Shown in pieces: positions 17,781 through 25,972 of a stretch of DNA of 64,000 nucleotides. The position numbers were made by a program, and so were the translations under genes. Each line of letters starts with the position of its first letter. Position 1 is the stretch's first letter. Origin of the DNA: Actinophytocola sp963826035 (GTDB lineage Bacteria > Actinomycetota > Actinomycetes > Mycobacteriales > Pseudonocardiaceae). A model generated the notes under the pieces. That model did not search any database. It was not told where the DNA came from and saw nothing but the letters and a program-made list of their open reading frames with translations. The stretch is taken from NCBI GenBank assembly GCA_963826035.1, contig CAWGVZ010000015.1, positions 310,001 through 374,000 of the forward strand, in the 5' to 3' direction.

Positions 17781-18422
17781 ATGGGCATGAGCGACAACAG
17801 CGGACCGCAGTCCGTTTATTCCGGTGAGCCGATGGCGATCGGTGCCGTACGCAAGGAACGGGTCGACGCCGCACGCAACCGCGCCCGCGTGCTCGATGCC
17901 GCCGAGCGCCTGTTCCGTGCGCACGGCGTCGCCGCCGTGTCGATGGACCAGGTGGCGGCCGCCGCGGGCGTCGGCAAGGGCACGCTCTTCCGCCGCTTCG
18001 GCGACAAGGCCGGCCTCGCGGTCGCGTTGCTCGACGAACGCGAGCGTGAGCTGCAGGCGGGCATCCTCTCCGGTCCGCCGCCACTCGGCCCGGGTGCCGC
18101 TGCCCACGATCGGCTGGTCGCGTTCCTGCACGCCTACCTGGACTTCCTCGACGCGAACCTCGATCTGGTGCACATGTCGGAGACCGCGCGCCCCGGTGCG
18201 CGCTACCAGGTGGGCGCGTACCGCCTGTGGCACCGGCACGTGGCGGTTCTCGTGGCGCAGGCCCGCCCCGGCGTGGACGCCGACTTCCTGGCGCACGCGT
18301 TGCTCGCGCCGCTCGCCGCCGACCAGCGCATGGCGCTGCGCGACGAGGTCGGCGCAGCGAGGGTCCGCGCCGGGCTGACTACGCTGATCCAGTCGATCAC
18401 CGGCCAGGAAGGACAGTCATGA
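17781..18422 (+). CDS. TetR-family transcriptional regulator
   Basis: Regulator of 213 residues. The N-terminal DNA-binding domain (about 25-72) reads RVLDAAERLFRAHG, then MDQVAAAAGVGKGTLFRRFGDKAGL, a textbook TetR helix-turn-helix. The C-terminal ligand domain, including FLDANLDLVHMSETARPGARY, resembles SbtR-like TetR_C families. Starts at 17781, 17787 or 17832 are possible; the first is kept because it lies just after the palindrome. The stop overlaps aroQ (ATGA). The ligand is unknown; it probably represses itself and the rhodanese gene. Confidence 0.88.
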   Translation: MGMSDNSGPQSVYSGEPMAIGAVRKERVDAARNRARVLDAAERLFRAHGVAAVSMDQVAAAAGVGKGTLFRRFGDKAGLAVALLDERERELQAGILSGPPPLGPGAAAHDRLVAFLHAYLDFLDANLDLVHMSETARPGARYQVGAYRLWHRHVAVLVAQARPGVDADFLAHALLAPLAADQRMALRDEVGAARVRAGLTTLIQSITGQEGQS

Positions 18423-18853
18423 ACGTGTTGGTGCTCAACGGCCCCAACCTCGGCAGGCTGGGCAAGCGCGAGCCCGACATCTACGGCCGCACCACCTACG
18501 CCGACCTGGTCGAGCTGTGCGAGAAGTCCGGTCACGAACTGGGCCTGGCGGTCGAGGTACGCCAGACCGACCACGAGGGTGAGATGCTCGGCTGGCTCCA
18601 CGAGGCGGCCGAGCACGGCCACGCCGTGGTGCTCAACGCCGGCGCGTGGACGCATTACTCGATCGCCATCCGGGACGCCTGCTCCCAGCTGACGGCGCCG
18701 CTCATCGAGGTGCACATCTCGAACGTCCACAAGCGCGAGGAGTTCCGCCACCACAGCCACCTGTCGGCCGTCGCGACGGGCGTCATCGTGGGACTCGGCG
18801 TCCAGGGCTACGTCCTGGCACTGCGCTGGCTCGCGACCAACGACGGTTCCTGA
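18419..18853 (+). CDS. aroQ: Type II 3-dehydroquinate dehydratase
   Basis: Enzyme of 144 residues forming 3-dehydroshikimate by trans elimination. Type II landmarks are all present: NGPNLGRLGKREPDIYG with the catalytic Arg and Tyr, LNAGAWTHYSIAIRDA for substrate binding, EVHISNVHKREEFRHHS with the catalytic His, and GVIVGLGVQGY. The ATG overlaps the TetR stop, so translation is probably coupled to the regulator, an unusual partner for an aro gene. It supplies the aroE substrate. Confidence 0.95.
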   Translation: MNVLVLNGPNLGRLGKREPDIYGRTTYADLVELCEKSGHELGLAVEVRQTDHEGEMLGWLHEAAEHGHAVVLNAGAWTHYSIAIRDACSQLTAPLIEVHISNVHKREEFRHHSHLSAVATGVIVGLGVQGYVLALRWLATNDGS

Positions 18854-18885
18854 CCCGCGCCGATGACCGTCGCGGAGTGGGACGG

Positions 18886-19359
18886 CTACGAGCGCGGCGT
18901 GGACCTGTTCGGCCCACGCTGAGGCTCGTCCTCCTCCTCGGTGTCCTCCGCCGAATCGGCGTGCTTGCCGGGTTTGCGCACCCACCGTCCGACCAGGAGT
19001 CCGATCCCCGCCGGTACCAGCACGAGCAGCGCGGTGAACGCGGCGCCGCCGGTCAGCGCCGTACCGAGGTCGCTCACCCCCGTCTGGTCCACGAAGATCG
19101 ACTTGCCGATCACGCCCAACACGGCCGCGCCCCAGCCGGCGACCAGCGAACCGATCAGCCAGACCTTGCCGCGCTGGTCGAGGTCGTGCCAGGTGTCGAC
19201 CGCCGCCCAACAGGCGGACGCCGCCACCAGCACGCCGAGCATGATCGCCTCGAACACCGTCCGGGACGTCGGGTGGTGCACCCCGAAGTCGGCCCGCAGC
19301 GTCTCGGCCGCGGCGTGCACCACGGCCAGCACCGCTCCGCGCAGCAGCCAGGAACCCAT
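18886..19359 (-). CDS. Small multi-spanning membrane protein (B-4DMT-like)
   Basis: Protein of 157 residues with four predicted hydrophobic segments: LLRGAVLAVVHAAAE, IMLGVLVAASACWAAV, VWLIGSLVAGWGAAVLGVIG and FTALLVLVPAGIGLLVG. An acidic, charged C-terminal tail follows. This pattern matches actinobacterial proteins annotated as B-4DMT family transporters; no substrate is known. ATG 19359 lies 6 nt after a TACCCT element (in-frame GTG codons at 19362 and 19365 are alternatives), so it may be leaderless. It is divergent from pepQ. Confidence 0.65.
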   Translation of the reverse strand: MGSWLLRGAVLAVVHAAAETLRADFGVHHPTSRTVFEAIMLGVLVAASACWAAVDTWHDLDQRGKVWLIGSLVAGWGAAVLGVIGKSIFVDQTGVSDLGTALTGGAAFTALLVLVPAGIGLLVGRWVRKPGKHADSAEDTEEEDEPQRGPNRSTPRS

Positions 19360-19365
19360 CACCAC

Positions 19366-19371
19366 AGGGTA
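19366..19371 (-). promoter_or_regulatory. -10 element for the membrane protein gene
   Basis: TACCCT on the minus strand ends 6 nt before ATG 19359; no Shine-Dalgarno sequence is present. It lies back to back with the pepQ -10 at 19381, giving a compact divergent promoter. Confidence 0.4.
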
Positions 19372-19380
19372 GGCGGTCAC

Positions 19381-19386
19381 TAGGCT
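19381..19386 (+). promoter_or_regulatory. -10 element of a leaderless pepQ promoter
   Basis: TAGGCT ends 6 nt before the pepQ ATG at 19393 with no ribosome binding site between them. Confidence 0.5.
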
Positions 19387-19392
19387 CGGGAC

Positions 19393-20490
19393 ATGCCCGA
19401 GACCCACGTACGCCGCCGCGCGGCGCTGCGCGCCCAACTGCGGGCGCGCGATCTGGATGCCCTGCTGGTGTCCGACCTGCACAACGTGCGCTATCTGACG
19501 GGGTTCACCGGGTCGAACGCCGTCCTCGTGGTCCACGCGGAGGACGACGCGACGTCCGTCTTCGGCACGGACGGCCGCTACCTGACCCAGTCGGCGAACC
19601 AGGTGCCCGACCTCGAGCACCTGATCTCCCGGCCGACCCTGCACGACCTGGCGGAGCTGATCGGCCGCCGGGCCGACCGGTTCGGCCGCGTCGGCTTCGA
19701 AAGCCACCGGATCACGGTCGACGAGCTGGACATGCTCGCCGAGGCGACCGGCCGGGCCGAGCTGAGCCGCGCGCCGGGACTCGTCGAGCAGCTGCGGATG
19801 ATCAAGGACGACGCGGAGATCGAGGCGCTGCGGATGGCGTGCGCGGCGGCCGACCGCGCCCTCGCCGACCTGCTGGAGCACGGCGGGCTGCGGCCGGGTC
19901 GCACCGAGCGGCAGGTGGCTCGCGAGCTGGCCGACCGGATGCTCGACCACGGCGCCGACGGGCCCTCGTTCGACTCGATCGTCGCCGCCGGCGCGAACTC
20001 GGCGGTGCCCCACCACCGCCCGACCGACGCCGAGCTGCACGTCGGTGACCTGGTGAAACTCGATTTCGGTGCACTCGTCGACGGCTACCACTCGGACATG
20101 ACCCGCACGTTCGTGATCGGCAAGCCGGCCGACTGGCAGCGCGAGCTGTACGACCTGGTGGCGACGTCGCAGGCGGCCGGCCGGGCGGCGCTGCGGATCG
20201 GCGCCGAGGTGTCCGCCGTGGACACCGCGGCGCGCTCGGTGATCGAGGACGCGGGGCGCGGCGCGGAGTTCCTCCACGGCCTCGGCCACGGCGTCGGCCT
20301 CGACATCCACGAGGCACCGTCCCTGGCCAAGACCGGTGAAGGTACACTTTCCGCCGGCATGGCCGTCACGGTGGAACCGGGCGTGTACCTGTCCGGCAAG
20401 GGTGGAGTCCGCATCGAGGACACGCTCGTCGTGCGGGACGGCGATCCCGAACTTCTCACGTTGACGACCAAACAGCTCGTCGTCGTGTAG
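19393..20490 (+). CDS. pepQ: M24B family aminopeptidase (Xaa-Pro peptidase)
   Basis: Metallopeptidase of 365 residues that releases N-terminal residues ahead of proline or cleaves prolyl dipeptides. The N-terminal creatinase-like domain contains SDLHNVRYLTGFTGSN. The C-terminal pita-bread domain carries all five metal ligands: two Asp in LDFGALVDGYHSDMTRTF, the His in HGLGHGVGLDIHE, and the Glu residues in VTVEPGVY and RIEDTLVV. It sits directly upstream of efp, the conserved order. Confidence 0.92.
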   Translation: MPETHVRRRAALRAQLRARDLDALLVSDLHNVRYLTGFTGSNAVLVVHAEDDATSVFGTDGRYLTQSANQVPDLEHLISRPTLHDLAELIGRRADRFGRVGFESHRITVDELDMLAEATGRAELSRAPGLVEQLRMIKDDAEIEALRMACAAADRALADLLEHGGLRPGRTERQVARELADRMLDHGADGPSFDSIVAAGANSAVPHHRPTDAELHVGDLVKLDFGALVDGYHSDMTRTFVIGKPADWQRELYDLVATSQAAGRAALRIGAEVSAVDTAARSVIEDAGRGAEFLHGLGHGVGLDIHEAPSLAKTGEGTLSAGMAVTVEPGVYLSGKGGVRIEDTLVVRDGDPELLTLTTKQLVVV

Positions 20491-20521
20491 GCGATCCGCG
20501 ATTACAGGAGAGTACGACCCC

Positions 20522-21085
20522 GTGGCATCCACGAACGACCTGAAGAACGGCCTGGTGCTCAACCTCGAGGGCCAGCTCTGGAGCGTTGTCGAGTTCCAGC
20601 ACGTGAAGCCCGGCAAGGGCCCGGCGTTCGTGCGCACCAAGCTCAAGCACGTCATGACCGGCAAGGTCGTCGACAAGACGTTCAACGCCGGCATCAAGGT
20701 GGACACCGCCACCGTGGACCGCCGCGACATGACGTACCTGTACCAGGACGGCACGCAGTTCGTGTTCATGGACGGCGAGACCTTCGAGCAGACCTACATC
20801 GACGGCGACGTCGTGGGGGACAACTCGCGGTTCCTGCTGGAGAACAACTCGGCCACGGTCGCGACCCACGAGGGCACGCCGCTGTTCATCGAGCTGCCGA
20901 CCTCGGTCGAGCTCGTGATCCAGCAGACCGACCCCGGCCTGCAGGGCGACCGCTCCACGGGCGGCACCAAGCCGGCCACGCTGGAGACCGGTGCCGAGAT
21001 CCAGGTGCCGCTGTTCCTGTCGACCGGCGAGAAGGTCAAGGTGGACACCCGCGACGGTCGTTACCTCGGCCGGGTCAGCTCCTAA
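20522..21085 (+). CDS. efp: Translation elongation factor P
   Basis: Factor of 187 residues that relieves ribosome stalling at polyproline. The three beta-barrel domains are intact. The loop tip that contacts the peptidyl-transferase centre is VKPGKGPAFVRTK, with Lys at the modifiable position. The C-terminal signature GAEIQVPLFLSTGEKVKVDT is complete. GTG 20522 follows an AGGAGAG. nusB starts 1 nt after its stop. Confidence 0.96.
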   Translation: MASTNDLKNGLVLNLEGQLWSVVEFQHVKPGKGPAFVRTKLKHVMTGKVVDKTFNAGIKVDTATVDRRDMTYLYQDGTQFVFMDGETFEQTYIDGDVVGDNSRFLLENNSATVATHEGTPLFIELPTSVELVIQQTDPGLQGDRSTGGTKPATLETGAEIQVPLFLSTGEKVKVDTRDGRYLGRVSS

Positions 21086-21086
21086 T

Positions 21087-21506
21087 ATGGGCGCGCGCAG
21101 CAAAGCACGAAAGCGCGCGGTCGATGTGTTGTACGCGGCGGCGTTGCGTGACGCCGACCCGGTGACGCTGCACGCCGAGCGTGCGTCGGTCGCCGAGCAG
21201 CCTCCGCCCAACGATTACGCGACCACGCTCATCGAGGGCGTGGTCGCGCATCGGGAGCGGATCGACGAGCTGCTCACCGAACACGCCGAGGGCTGGACGC
21301 TCGACCGGATGCCCTTCGTGGACGTGGCCGTGCTGCGGCTCGGGGTCTACGAACTGCTGTGGGCGCAGGACGTCCCGGACCCGGTGGCCATCGACGAGGC
21401 CGTGCAGCTGGCCAAGTCACTGTCCACTGACGACTCGCCGCGGTTCGTCAACGGGGTGCTCGGTCGCCTGGCGGGCATCGCGGACCAGCTGCGCGCCACG
21501 CTCTAA
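21087..21506 (+). CDS. nusB: Transcription antitermination factor NusB
   Basis: All-helical factor of 139 residues that binds boxA RNA with NusE in rRNA antitermination. Family blocks are RSKARKRAVDVLYAA (Arg-rich N-terminus), GWTLDRMPFVDVAVLRLGVYEL and DEAVQLAKSLSTDDSPRFVN. ATG 21087 lies immediately after the efp stop (TAATATG), so it is coupled to efp. No hairpin terminator follows directly; an inverted repeat array begins 255 nt downstream. Confidence 0.95.
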   Translation: MGARSKARKRAVDVLYAAALRDADPVTLHAERASVAEQPPPNDYATTLIEGVVAHRERIDELLTEHAEGWTLDRMPFVDVAVLRLGVYELLWAQDVPDPVAIDEAVQLAKSLSTDDSPRFVNGVLGRLAGIADQLRATL

Positions 21507-21760
21507 CCGGCCTGCACGGTCGCCAGGACCATGGTGGCCACGGTCCTCGCCCCCGCGCGCAGAACTCTCCGCCGGGGCTCGCCGCCGCGGTCACCGAGAA
21601 GTACTTCGTGTCGCTCAGGCCGACCGCGAGACCGCAGTTTTCGGTGCGTTCCGCGTGGTCGTACTCGGCCACCGTGAGGCTCGGGCACGGGTCGCTCGCG
21701 AGGGGACCGGCGTCGAGCGGATCGGTGACCGTCGGGCGCCGAACTTTGGGGAGCCTATCC

Positions 21761-21945
21761 GCGAGTCCCACGTTCGCGACCGGCGAGTCCCACACTCGGA
21801 CCCGGCGAGTCCCACGTCCAAGCTGGGTGAGTGCCACGTTCGCGCACCACCGACTCGCGAGTCTCAACGTGGGACTCGCGGGTTTCCAACGTGGGACTCG
21901 CCGGTTTTCAACGTGGGACTCGCGGGTTTCCAACGTGGGACTCGC
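21761..21945. repeat. Head-to-head 22-nt repeat array, locus 1
   Basis: Four copies of a GCGAGTCCCACGTTC-type core start at 21761, 21783, 21805 and 21827. Four reverse-complement copies (core AACGTGGGACTCGC) start at 21865, 21887, 21909 and 21931. Spacing is exactly 22 nt on each side. The centre holds the palindrome ACTCGCGAGT (21853-21862). It fills part of the 585-nt gap between nusB and the transporter gene; the rest of that gap has no supported gene. Confidence 0.9.
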
Positions 21946-22079
21946 CGGTCGGTTGGGCGCGGTGTCGTGGCGTGATCACGTGTGCCCACTCCGTGAGTCG
22001 GTGGGCGCGGAGCTGACATCTGGCGGGATGTCACACCTGAATGGCGGAAACTCGCGCGCGAATTGTCGGTGCCGGCTCC

Positions 22080-22085
22080 TACCTT
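22080..22085 (+). promoter_or_regulatory. -10 element of a leaderless EamA transporter promoter
   Basis: TACCTT ends 6 nt before ATG 22092 and no Shine-Dalgarno sequence intervenes. Confidence 0.5.
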
Positions 22086-22091
22086 GACGGC

Positions 22092-23009
22092 ATGGAGATC
22101 TCTGTTGACCGGCGGAGCCTGCTCGCCGCCGGGGTAACGGTGCTGCTGTGGGCGTCGGCGTTCGTCGCCATCCGCAGCGCGGGCGAGCACTTCGCGCCGG
22201 GCGCGCTCGCGCTCGGCCGGCTGTTGGCGGGCTCGGTGGTGCTCGTGGCGGTCCTGCTGCTGCGCCGGGAGGGCTGGCCCCCACGCGCCGCGTGGCCGGG
22301 GATCGTGGCGGCCGGCGTGCTGTGGTTCGGCGTCTACATGGTCGCGCTCAACTGGGGTGAGCAGGAGGTGGACGCCGGCACGGCCGCGATGATCGTCAAC
22401 GTGGGCCCGGTGCTGATCGCGCTGCTCGCCGGCTGGCTGCTGAAGGAGGGCTTCCCGCGTCGGGTGCTGGCGGGCATCGCCGTCTCGTTCGCCGGCGCGG
22501 TGGTGGTCGGCTTCTCGATGTCGGGGGAGGGGCGCGCGTCGGTGCTCGGCGTGCTGCTGTGCGCGCTGGCGGCCGTCACCTACGCGATCGGCGTGACGTG
22601 CCAGAAGCCGGCGCTGAAACACGTGTCGGCCGTGCAGTTCACGACGTTCGCGTGCCTGGTGGGCACGGTGGCGTGCCTGCCGTTCGCCGGTCAGCTGGTC
22701 GGCCAGTTGGCCGACGCGCCGATGTCGGCCACGCTGAACGTGGTCTACCTGGGCGTCTTCCCGACGGCCATCGCGTTCCTCACCTGGGGCTACGCGCTGG
22801 CCCGCACGACCGCCGCGAAGATGGGCGCCACCACCTACGTGGTGCCGGCCATCGTGGTGGCCATGTCGTGGCTGTTGCTCGACGAGGTGCCGGGCTGGTT
22901 CACGCTGGCCGGCGGGGTGCTGTGCCTGGCGGGGGTCGCGGTGTCCCGGGCCCGCACGCGGAAGGTGATCCCGGTGGCCGAACCGGCGGTGCCCGCCAGG
23001 ACCGGCTGA
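22092..23009 (+). CDS. EamA/DMT-family transporter
   Basis: Inner-membrane protein of about 305 residues with ten hydrophobic helices in two EamA repeats, starting LLAAGVTVLLWASAFVAIRS, the typical EamA opening with a WASAF motif. The second repeat begins near VLGVLLCALAAVTYAIGV. Members export amino acids or other metabolites; the substrate is unknown. ATG 22092 is chosen over an upstream in-frame GTG-type start at 22041 because of the -10 element 6 nt before it. Confidence 0.88.
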   Translation: MEISVDRRSLLAAGVTVLLWASAFVAIRSAGEHFAPGALALGRLLAGSVVLVAVLLLRREGWPPRAAWPGIVAAGVLWFGVYMVALNWGEQEVDAGTAAMIVNVGPVLIALLAGWLLKEGFPRRVLAGIAVSFAGAVVVGFSMSGEGRASVLGVLLCALAAVTYAIGVTCQKPALKHVSAVQFTTFACLVGTVACLPFAGQLVGQLADAPMSATLNVVYLGVFPTAIAFLTWGYALARTTAAKMGATTYVVPAIVVAMSWLLLDEVPGWFTLAGGVLCLAGVAVSRARTRKVIPVAEPAVPARTG

Positions 23010-23212
23010 CACCGGTTCGGCATGTCCCAGATCCACGATTCCCCGCGCCCGCGTGTCTGCCGCTATCGGTGAGCACGCGAGCACGGCTGGGGGACGGCCG
23101 TGCGGCGGCGTTGTGGTTTCGACGGTGCCACTGTCCGGCCGAGAAAGCGGGACCGGATTTCCCGGTGCGATCATGACGACACGCACGGTCAACATCCCGG
23201 AGAGAGTCGTTC

Positions 23213-24062
23213 GTGATCACGCACACCAAGCCGCCGCTTCGCCGGCGCCGCCTCGGCCGGCGGCTGCGGGCCCTGCGCGAGTCGACCGGCCTGACCCTGG
23301 AGGCCGCCGCGCCGAGGCTGGACCTGAGCCGCAGCTCGCTGTTCCGCGTCGAGAGCGGCGAGACCCCGCGCCAGCGTCCATCTGGCCCGGTCGATGATGG
23401 ACCTCTACGACCGCTTCGAGAACGACCTCCTCGACGCGGTCCGCGCCGCCCTCAAACCGAGCTGGTTCACCACCTACGACGTGCGGGACATGGGCTACAC
23501 CGACGCGGAGACCGAGGCGGACCGGGTCTGGGACTACCCAGGCATGCACCTGCCTGGTCTGCTGCACACCGAGGCGTACATCCGTGCGCTGTTCGGCCAT
23601 GCGCAACGGCGCCGAAGCGCCGAGCAGGTGGATAACGACCTCGCCGTGCGCTTGATCCGCCAGCAACGGCTCACCAGCGAGGACGACCCGCTGGAGCTGG
23701 TCGCGCTCATCGACGAGGCCGCCCTGACCCGGGAGATCGGCGGCCCGGCGGTGCTGCGCGCACAGCTCGACCACCTGGTGACGATGGCCGAACTGCCCTC
23801 GGTCACGCTCCACGTGCTGCCGCAGCGGAGGTGCTCGCCCAACGCCCTGGAAGGCGGGTTCACCCTGCTGGGCTTTCCCGAGCCCGACGAGCCGGACCTG
23901 CTGTATCACGAGTACGCGACCGGGGCGCTGCAGATCGAGGACGAGGAGGAGGTCCGGGAGGCTAGACTGAGGTTCGACTCGCTCCGTGGCGAGGCGCTGA
24001 ATCCGGCGGACTCGGTGACGCTGATCGAGCGACACGCCAACGAGTTGCCCGAACCATCATGA
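23213..24062 (+). pseudogene. Frameshifted XRE/DUF5753 regulator, paralogue of the gene at 4200
   Basis: From GTG 23213 the HTH part reads normally through LSRSSLFRVESGET, then one extra base near 23367 (GAGACCCCGCGCC, against GAGACCCGGGCC in the paralogue) shifts the frame. The DUF5753 part continues intact in another frame from about 23385 (MMDLYDRFENDLL ...) to 24062. An ATG at 23394 could allow a stand-alone DUF5753 protein of 222 residues. It may be a recent pseudogene, a split pair or a base-calling error. The second frame overlaps DUF397 by 4 nt. Confidence 0.8.
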
Positions 24063-24268
24063 AAGAGGCGAGCACAGTGTCCACAATGGACCTCGCCGGA
24101 CTGTCCTGGCGCAAGAGCAGCCGAAGCACGGCCAACGGCTCCAACGGCAACTGCGTCGAGATCGCCTTCGCCGGGCCCGTCGTCGCCGTGCGCGACTCCA
24201 AGAACACCGACGCCGCCACCCTCGCCGTGCCGGCCGCCGCGTTCACCGCGCTCCTCCGCTCGATGTAG
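24059..24268 (+). CDS. DUF397 small protein, second copy
   Basis: Protein of 69 residues, nearly identical to the one at 5042: LSWRKSSRSTANG, NCVEIAFAG, VAVRDSKNTD and an AAFTALL tail. The coding frame is intact although its partner regulator is frameshifted. The ATG overlaps the DUF5753 stop (ATGA). If the regulator is truly broken, this would be an orphan DUF397 protein. Confidence 0.85.
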   Translation: MKEASTVSTMDLAGLSWRKSSRSTANGSNGNCVEIAFAGPVVAVRDSKNTDAATLAVPAAAFTALLRSM

Positions 24269-24449
24269 CGCCCCGAACGCCGGACACTCATGCCCGGCGC
24301 AGCCGTAGATCGTGGTGCCTGCCGAGTCCACCACCCAGTACCCGAGTCGGCCATGAGCGGCGCAATCCGCGATTTTCGCCCACGCGCTGGTTGTTCCCTG
24401 GCACTCTGTGTCAACAAGCGATCGAGCAAGCCACAGGGGGATACAGCGC

Positions 24450-24857
24450 GTGGTCGCACCAGAGAACGATCCGGACAAGGTCTACATGCTCTCGCCGGAG
24501 CACATGGAGGAGGCGATCGAGATCTACCTGGACCCGGTGGTCCAGGAACTCGGCCGAGTCGCCGGTGTGTACCGGGCGGCGCATGACGAGGCCAAGGCGG
24601 CGCACGACCAGGAGACGCCGGGGTGGTTCGGCGGGGAGGGCAACGGCCACGTCCGGCCGGCGATCAGCTCGTTCCTCAACCAGGTCACCTACGAGGTCAG
24701 CCTCCTGGTCGCCGACCAGGACCAGCTGGCCGCGTCGTTGCAGAACTACCGCGCCGCGCTCCAGGCGCACATCGACGGGGCGCGGCGCACCGACCTCACG
24801 AACGCGGAGCGGTTCGACTCGATCCGCCGTGACCTCGACGAGATGTGGGGGCGGTAG
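24450..24857 (+). CDS. Small helical protein, possible type VII secretion related
   Basis: Protein of 135 residues, unrecognised at family level. It is predicted mostly helical and carries WFGGEGNGHVRPAISSFLNQV near the middle, resembling the WxG turn of ESX-type helical hairpins. Acidic N-terminus, no signal peptide. GTG 24450 has AGGGGG 9 nt upstream. It lies 2 nt before the larger gene at 24860, suggesting a co-expressed pair like ESX substrate partners. No secretion machinery gene is in the window, so this link is inference. Confidence 0.6.
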   Translation: MVAPENDPDKVYMLSPEHMEEAIEIYLDPVVQELGRVAGVYRAAHDEAKAAHDQETPGWFGGEGNGHVRPAISSFLNQVTYEVSLLVADQDQLAASLQNYRAALQAHIDGARRTDLTNAERFDSIRRDLDEMWGR

Positions 24858-24859
24858 CC

Positions 24860-25960
24860 ATGGCCCTGCCGCCCGGTTGCGGACCCATTCCCGTCGATGG
24901 CATCAGCCCCGAGATCAACCCCCGGATGGCCAGGGCGGCGGGGGAGTCGAACGCGTGGATCGACTACCTGCTGCACCCCGAGTCGCATGACGGGCCGCGG
25001 ATCTACCGGCCGAGGCCCGGTACGTCCGGGCAGGAGTTCGAGAGTGTGCTCCGCATTCCGCTCTCGATGCCGGACGTACCGTACGAGAATCCGGACAAGT
25101 ACGAGACCGTCTCGGTGCTCGAGGAGTTCGCTGGCGACACCGCCCGGTTCTTCAGGTCGGCCCAGGCGGTGTGCGGCATCAGGACCGCGATCATCGAGCC
25201 GGTGTTCATCAAGCTCGTCGATGGTTTCCTGACCTGGAGTCGCGACGGCGAACCGCCCACGCCGGCAGCCGAGGCCAACGACCCCGGGAAGCGACAGGAA
25301 CCGGCCCCTGCGCCGGACATGAAGTACCGCGACGTCACCGACACCCGGATCAACTGGGTCAACATGCGGAAGTCGTGGGTGGCGCCGGAGGATCTCTGGG
25401 CTCACGCGTACGAGCGTGACTTCCTCAACTACCAGATGCGTACGGAGAACTGTCTGTACGCGGTGGCCGAGCACCTGATTCGGTACCGGGCCATCCTGGA
25501 CAAGGCCGGTGACGACATCCTGGCCCTGATGGAGGCGCTCACGGAGTTGTGTCCGCGGCCCGCACCGAATCCTGCGGGTTCGCCCGATTTGATGTCGATC
25601 GTGGTCACGGGGATCGTGGCGGTGGCGACCACGGTCATCACGGGCGGAGCGTCCGCTCCGACAGCCGCCGTCCTGTTCGGTGCGGCCGTCACGGAGATGG
25701 TCGGCGAGGCGGTCAAGACCGCCGGGGGCGGGGCGAAGAAGGAGTTGGTCCTCGACGACGCGGACTTCCTTCGCGACGTGGCTAAGGACTACCTGAGGAG
25801 TGTCGAGCAGATCGAACGGGAGGTCGCCGACGCGCTCGCGGAGCTGCGTGACTCGCTCGGCCGCAGACTCGATCAGATTCGTCAGTCTCGGGAGTATCGG
25901 CCATATGACGAGGGGGAGATCACGGGCGGAGTGCCGTTCTTCGATGATTACCGGCGCTAG
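24860..25960 (+). CDS. Unknown 366-residue protein paired with the small helical protein
   Basis: Not recognised. No signal peptide. The N-terminal half is rich in Pro and acidic residues (PPTPAAEANDPGKRQEP in the middle looks like a linker). A hydrophobic alanine/threonine-rich segment, SIVVTGIVAVATTVITGG, lies at about residues 247-264. The C-terminus is a charged helical region (VEQIEREVADALAELRDSLG) suggesting a coiled coil. The arrangement, a small WxG-like partner and a larger protein with a Gly/Ala hydrophobic stretch, recalls type VII substrates, but no defining motif is seen. Confidence 0.55.
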   Translation: MALPPGCGPIPVDGISPEINPRMARAAGESNAWIDYLLHPESHDGPRIYRPRPGTSGQEFESVLRIPLSMPDVPYENPDKYETVSVLEEFAGDTARFFRSAQAVCGIRTAIIEPVFIKLVDGFLTWSRDGEPPTPAAEANDPGKRQEPAPAPDMKYRDVTDTRINWVNMRKSWVAPEDLWAHAYERDFLNYQMRTENCLYAVAEHLIRYRAILDKAGDDILALMEALTELCPRPAPNPAGSPDLMSIVVTGIVAVATTVITGGASAPTAAVLFGAAVTEMVGEAVKTAGGGAKKELVLDDADFLRDVAKDYLRSVEQIEREVADALAELRDSLGRRLDQIRQSREYRPYDEGEITGGVPFFDDYRR

Positions 25961-25972
25961 CTGGGCAGCGCC

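Larger units (their letters stand above)
23130..24268 (+). repeat. Copy B of the duplicated DUF5753/DUF397 module
   Basis: Near copy of 4110-5254 including the segment upstream of the start codon; the HTH gene differs by a single-base insertion near 23367. Direct sequence observation. Confidence 0.85.

Noticed and set aside
18863..18922. 19-codon frame after aroQ
   Set aside because: It has no ribosome binding site and overlaps the end of the convergent membrane-protein gene.
21761..21945. CRISPR array
   Set aside because: The repeat cores are 15 nt with 7-nt spacers, the orientation reverses midway, and no cas genes are present.
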